From Paenibacillus sp. (GTDB lineage: Bacteria > Bacillota > Bacilli > Paenibacillales > Paenibacillaceae), in contig JAQSXN010000180.1 in assembly GCA_029256665.1 (NCBI GenBank), forward strand, positions 1 through 7,368: DNA of 7,368 nt, given 5' to 3'. Shown here one piece after another: positions 6,011 through 7,368 of the stretch; within the stretch, counting starts at the first letter, position 1; each line of letters begins with the position of its first letter. Both the position numbers and the translations under genes were made by a program. Under the pieces are notes generated by a model. It was not told the DNA's origin, did not search any database, and saw only the letters and a program-made list of their open reading frames with translations.

Positions 6011-7368
6011 GACGTTTCCTCGGGCGATTCGGCCAAGTCGTTCCGTTTGGCGAGGCTGCCGAAATATTTTTGCGCGAACGGGCGCATTAACCGAACCAAT
6101 GCGTCCTTCTGATCCTTCGCCCTGAATGGCGCAAACGAGGTCATATATGGAACGCCCATGGACTCCAGCTGGCATAAATGCAGACCCAGCATGATTAGCA
6201 AAATGATGACGCCGTACATACCGAATATCGCTGAAAACACCATAAAGACGAAACGGAGCAGCCTGGCGGAGATCCCTACGTTGAAGGCGGGCAGCGCGAA
6301 GTTGGAAATCGCGGTGATGGACACGACGATAACCATCGCGGCCGAGATCAATCCCGCCTCGACCGCCGCTTGACCGATGACGAGCGTCCCGACGATCGAT
6401 ACGGATTGTCCGATCGACTTGGGAAGGCGAATCCCCGCTTCCCGCAATATTTCGAACGTCACTTCCATGATCAGCGCCTCGATAAACGCCGGAAACGGAA
6501 TGCCCTCCCGCTGGCCGATCAAACTGAGAAGCAGATTAGGCGGAATCATCTCTTGATGGTAAGTCGTGATGGCGATGTAGACCGACGGCGTGAGCAGGGC
6601 GATAAAGAAACAAAGATATCGCAGAAGCCGCACGAGGCTTGCGAAGTCGCCTCTTTGCGTGTAATCTTCGCTGGATTGGAAAAAATGCATGAACAAAGCG
6701 GGGACGACAAGGACGAACGGGCCCCCGTCTACCAGGATGGCGATCCGCCCTTCCAAAATCGCGGACGAGATGACGTCCGGGCGTTCGGAGTTATAGACCG
6801 TCGGAAAGGGACTATACCGCTTATCCTGGATCATTTCCTCGATCGAATTGCTCTCCAGCACGTTGGGCAAGTCTGCTTTCTCGAGCTTGTCGAAGAGCTC
6901 GCTCAGCATTTGTTTGTCCGCCTTGCCCTCCATGTACATGACCGCAACCAATGTTCTCGTGTCTCTGCCCATCGTGAGCTTGCGCATGCGAAGCGTCGGA
7001 TGCTGAATGCGTCTTCTGACGAGGGCGATGTTGTCTCCGAGCGACTCCGTAAACCCTTCTCTCGGTCCTCTCACGACCGATTGCGAGGTCGCTTCCTGGA
7101 CGGCTCGCTGCTTGAGGCTTTGAGTGCCGACGGTCAACGCTTGCCGAAGACCCTCGATGTAGATGATCGTGCTTCCCGCAAGCAAACATGCGGTCGCTTC
7201 ATCCAGCTTGCCGACGTCCATGACGCGCCCTTCGGCAACAGCGTGGGACCGTATCGTTCTCAACGCTTGTTCGGCCATGTTTGGAGGATCGTCCGCATCG
7301 ATATGCCGACTTTCTTTGCCCGCCGTATCCGCCTCCAGAAGCGAATCCAGGACGCCGCGGGGATCCGC
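6007..7368 (-). CDS. Spore germination protein, GerA family (A subunit), N-terminus cut by window edge
   Basis: This is the A subunit of a GerA-type germinant receptor in the spore inner membrane, where A, B and C subunits together detect nutrients and trigger germination. The frame stays open to the last base of the window, so the gene is partial: 453 residues are visible, and about 50-60 N-terminal residues are probably missing given the family's usual length near 500. Family hallmarks, numbered from the first visible residue, are VVRGPREGFTES at 98-109 followed by NIALVRRR, SERPD near 194-198, EGRIAILVDGGPF at 206-218 and DYTQR at 235-239. Hydrophobic helices follow at roughly 244-267, 321-358 and 371-398, so the C-terminal half is membrane-embedded and the N-terminal part is a soluble domain. 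The ATG at 7278 is internal, because conserved-looking reading continues upstream of it. The stop overlaps the C-subunit start as ATGA (6010-6007). The paralogue (gerA, gerK or other) cannot be assigned, so no symbol is given. Confidence 0.95.
   Translation of the reverse strand, partial: ADPRGVLDSLLEADTAGKESRHIDADDPPNMAEQALRTIRSHAVAEGRVMDVGKLDEATACLLAGSTIIYIEGLRQALTVGTQSLKQRAVQEATSQSVVRGPREGFTESLGDNIALVRRRIQHPTLRMRKLTMGRDTRTLVAVMYMEGKADKQMLSELFDKLEKADLPNVLESNSIEEMIQDKRYSPFPTVYNSERPDVISSAILEGRIAILVDGGPFVLVVPALFMHFFQSSEDYTQRGDFASLVRLLRYLCFFIALLTPSVYIAITTYHQEMIPPNLLLSLIGQREGIPFPAFIEALIMEVTFEILREAGIRLPKSIGQSVSIVGTLVIGQAAVEAGLISAAMVIVVSITAISNFALPAFNVGISARLLRFVFMVFSAIFGMYGVIILLIMLGLHLCQLESMGVPYMTSFAPFRAKDQKDALVRLMRPFAQKYFGSLAKRNDLAESPEETS

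Noticed and set aside
6011..6175. N-terminal extension of the C-subunit reading frame to the ATG at 6175
   Set aside because: The extension overlaps the conserved end of the A subunit in another frame and would bury the lipoprotein signal peptide 55 residues inside the protein.

Overview
The window is a stretch of chromosome from an endospore-forming, fairly GC-rich member of the Bacillota. Paenibacillus, Cohnella or a relative is the most likely source. The evidence is a GerA-type spore germinant receptor operon, a class I heat-shock operon with a perfect CIRCE operator, and a DnaK that lacks the roughly 20-25-residue insertion found in the ATPase domain of proteobacterial DnaK. The genus is an inference from gene content and base composition, not from a species-specific marker.

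Every gene I can support lies on the minus strand, so the biological reading order runs from high to low coordinates. At 7368-3426 is a germinant receptor cluster in the order A, C, small D-like ORF, B. It consists of the GerA-family A subunit (its N-terminus is beyond the window), the Ger(x)C lipoprotein, a 73-residue two-helix membrane protein, and the GerAB-type permease. The A/C and C/small-ORF junctions are ATGA stop-start overlaps, and the small ORF and B are 21 nt apart, so this is one translationally coupled transcription unit. Its promoter must lie outside the window. Between 3425 and 3263 is the only real intergenic space. It holds a long terminator hairpin, the hrcA promoter embedded in that same hairpin, and the CIRCE operator. 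From 3262 to 1 runs hrcA-grpE-dnaK. dnaK is cut by the window edge after 511 codons; dnaJ would be expected next.

The first unit builds an inner-membrane nutrient sensor of the dormant spore. The second makes the DnaK chaperone machine (DnaK plus its nucleotide exchange factor GrpE) under negative feedback by HrcA acting at CIRCE. The two are functionally unrelated. What joins them is the shared 46-bp segment that ends one operon and starts the other. That overlap, the position of a ger operon directly upstream of hrcA, and the small D-like gene are the most interesting points. I saw no mobile element, CRISPR array, tRNA, rRNA, prophage or defence gene, and no plus-strand gene that I believe in. 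Most of the window is ordinary core-genome content and I do not claim a new system.
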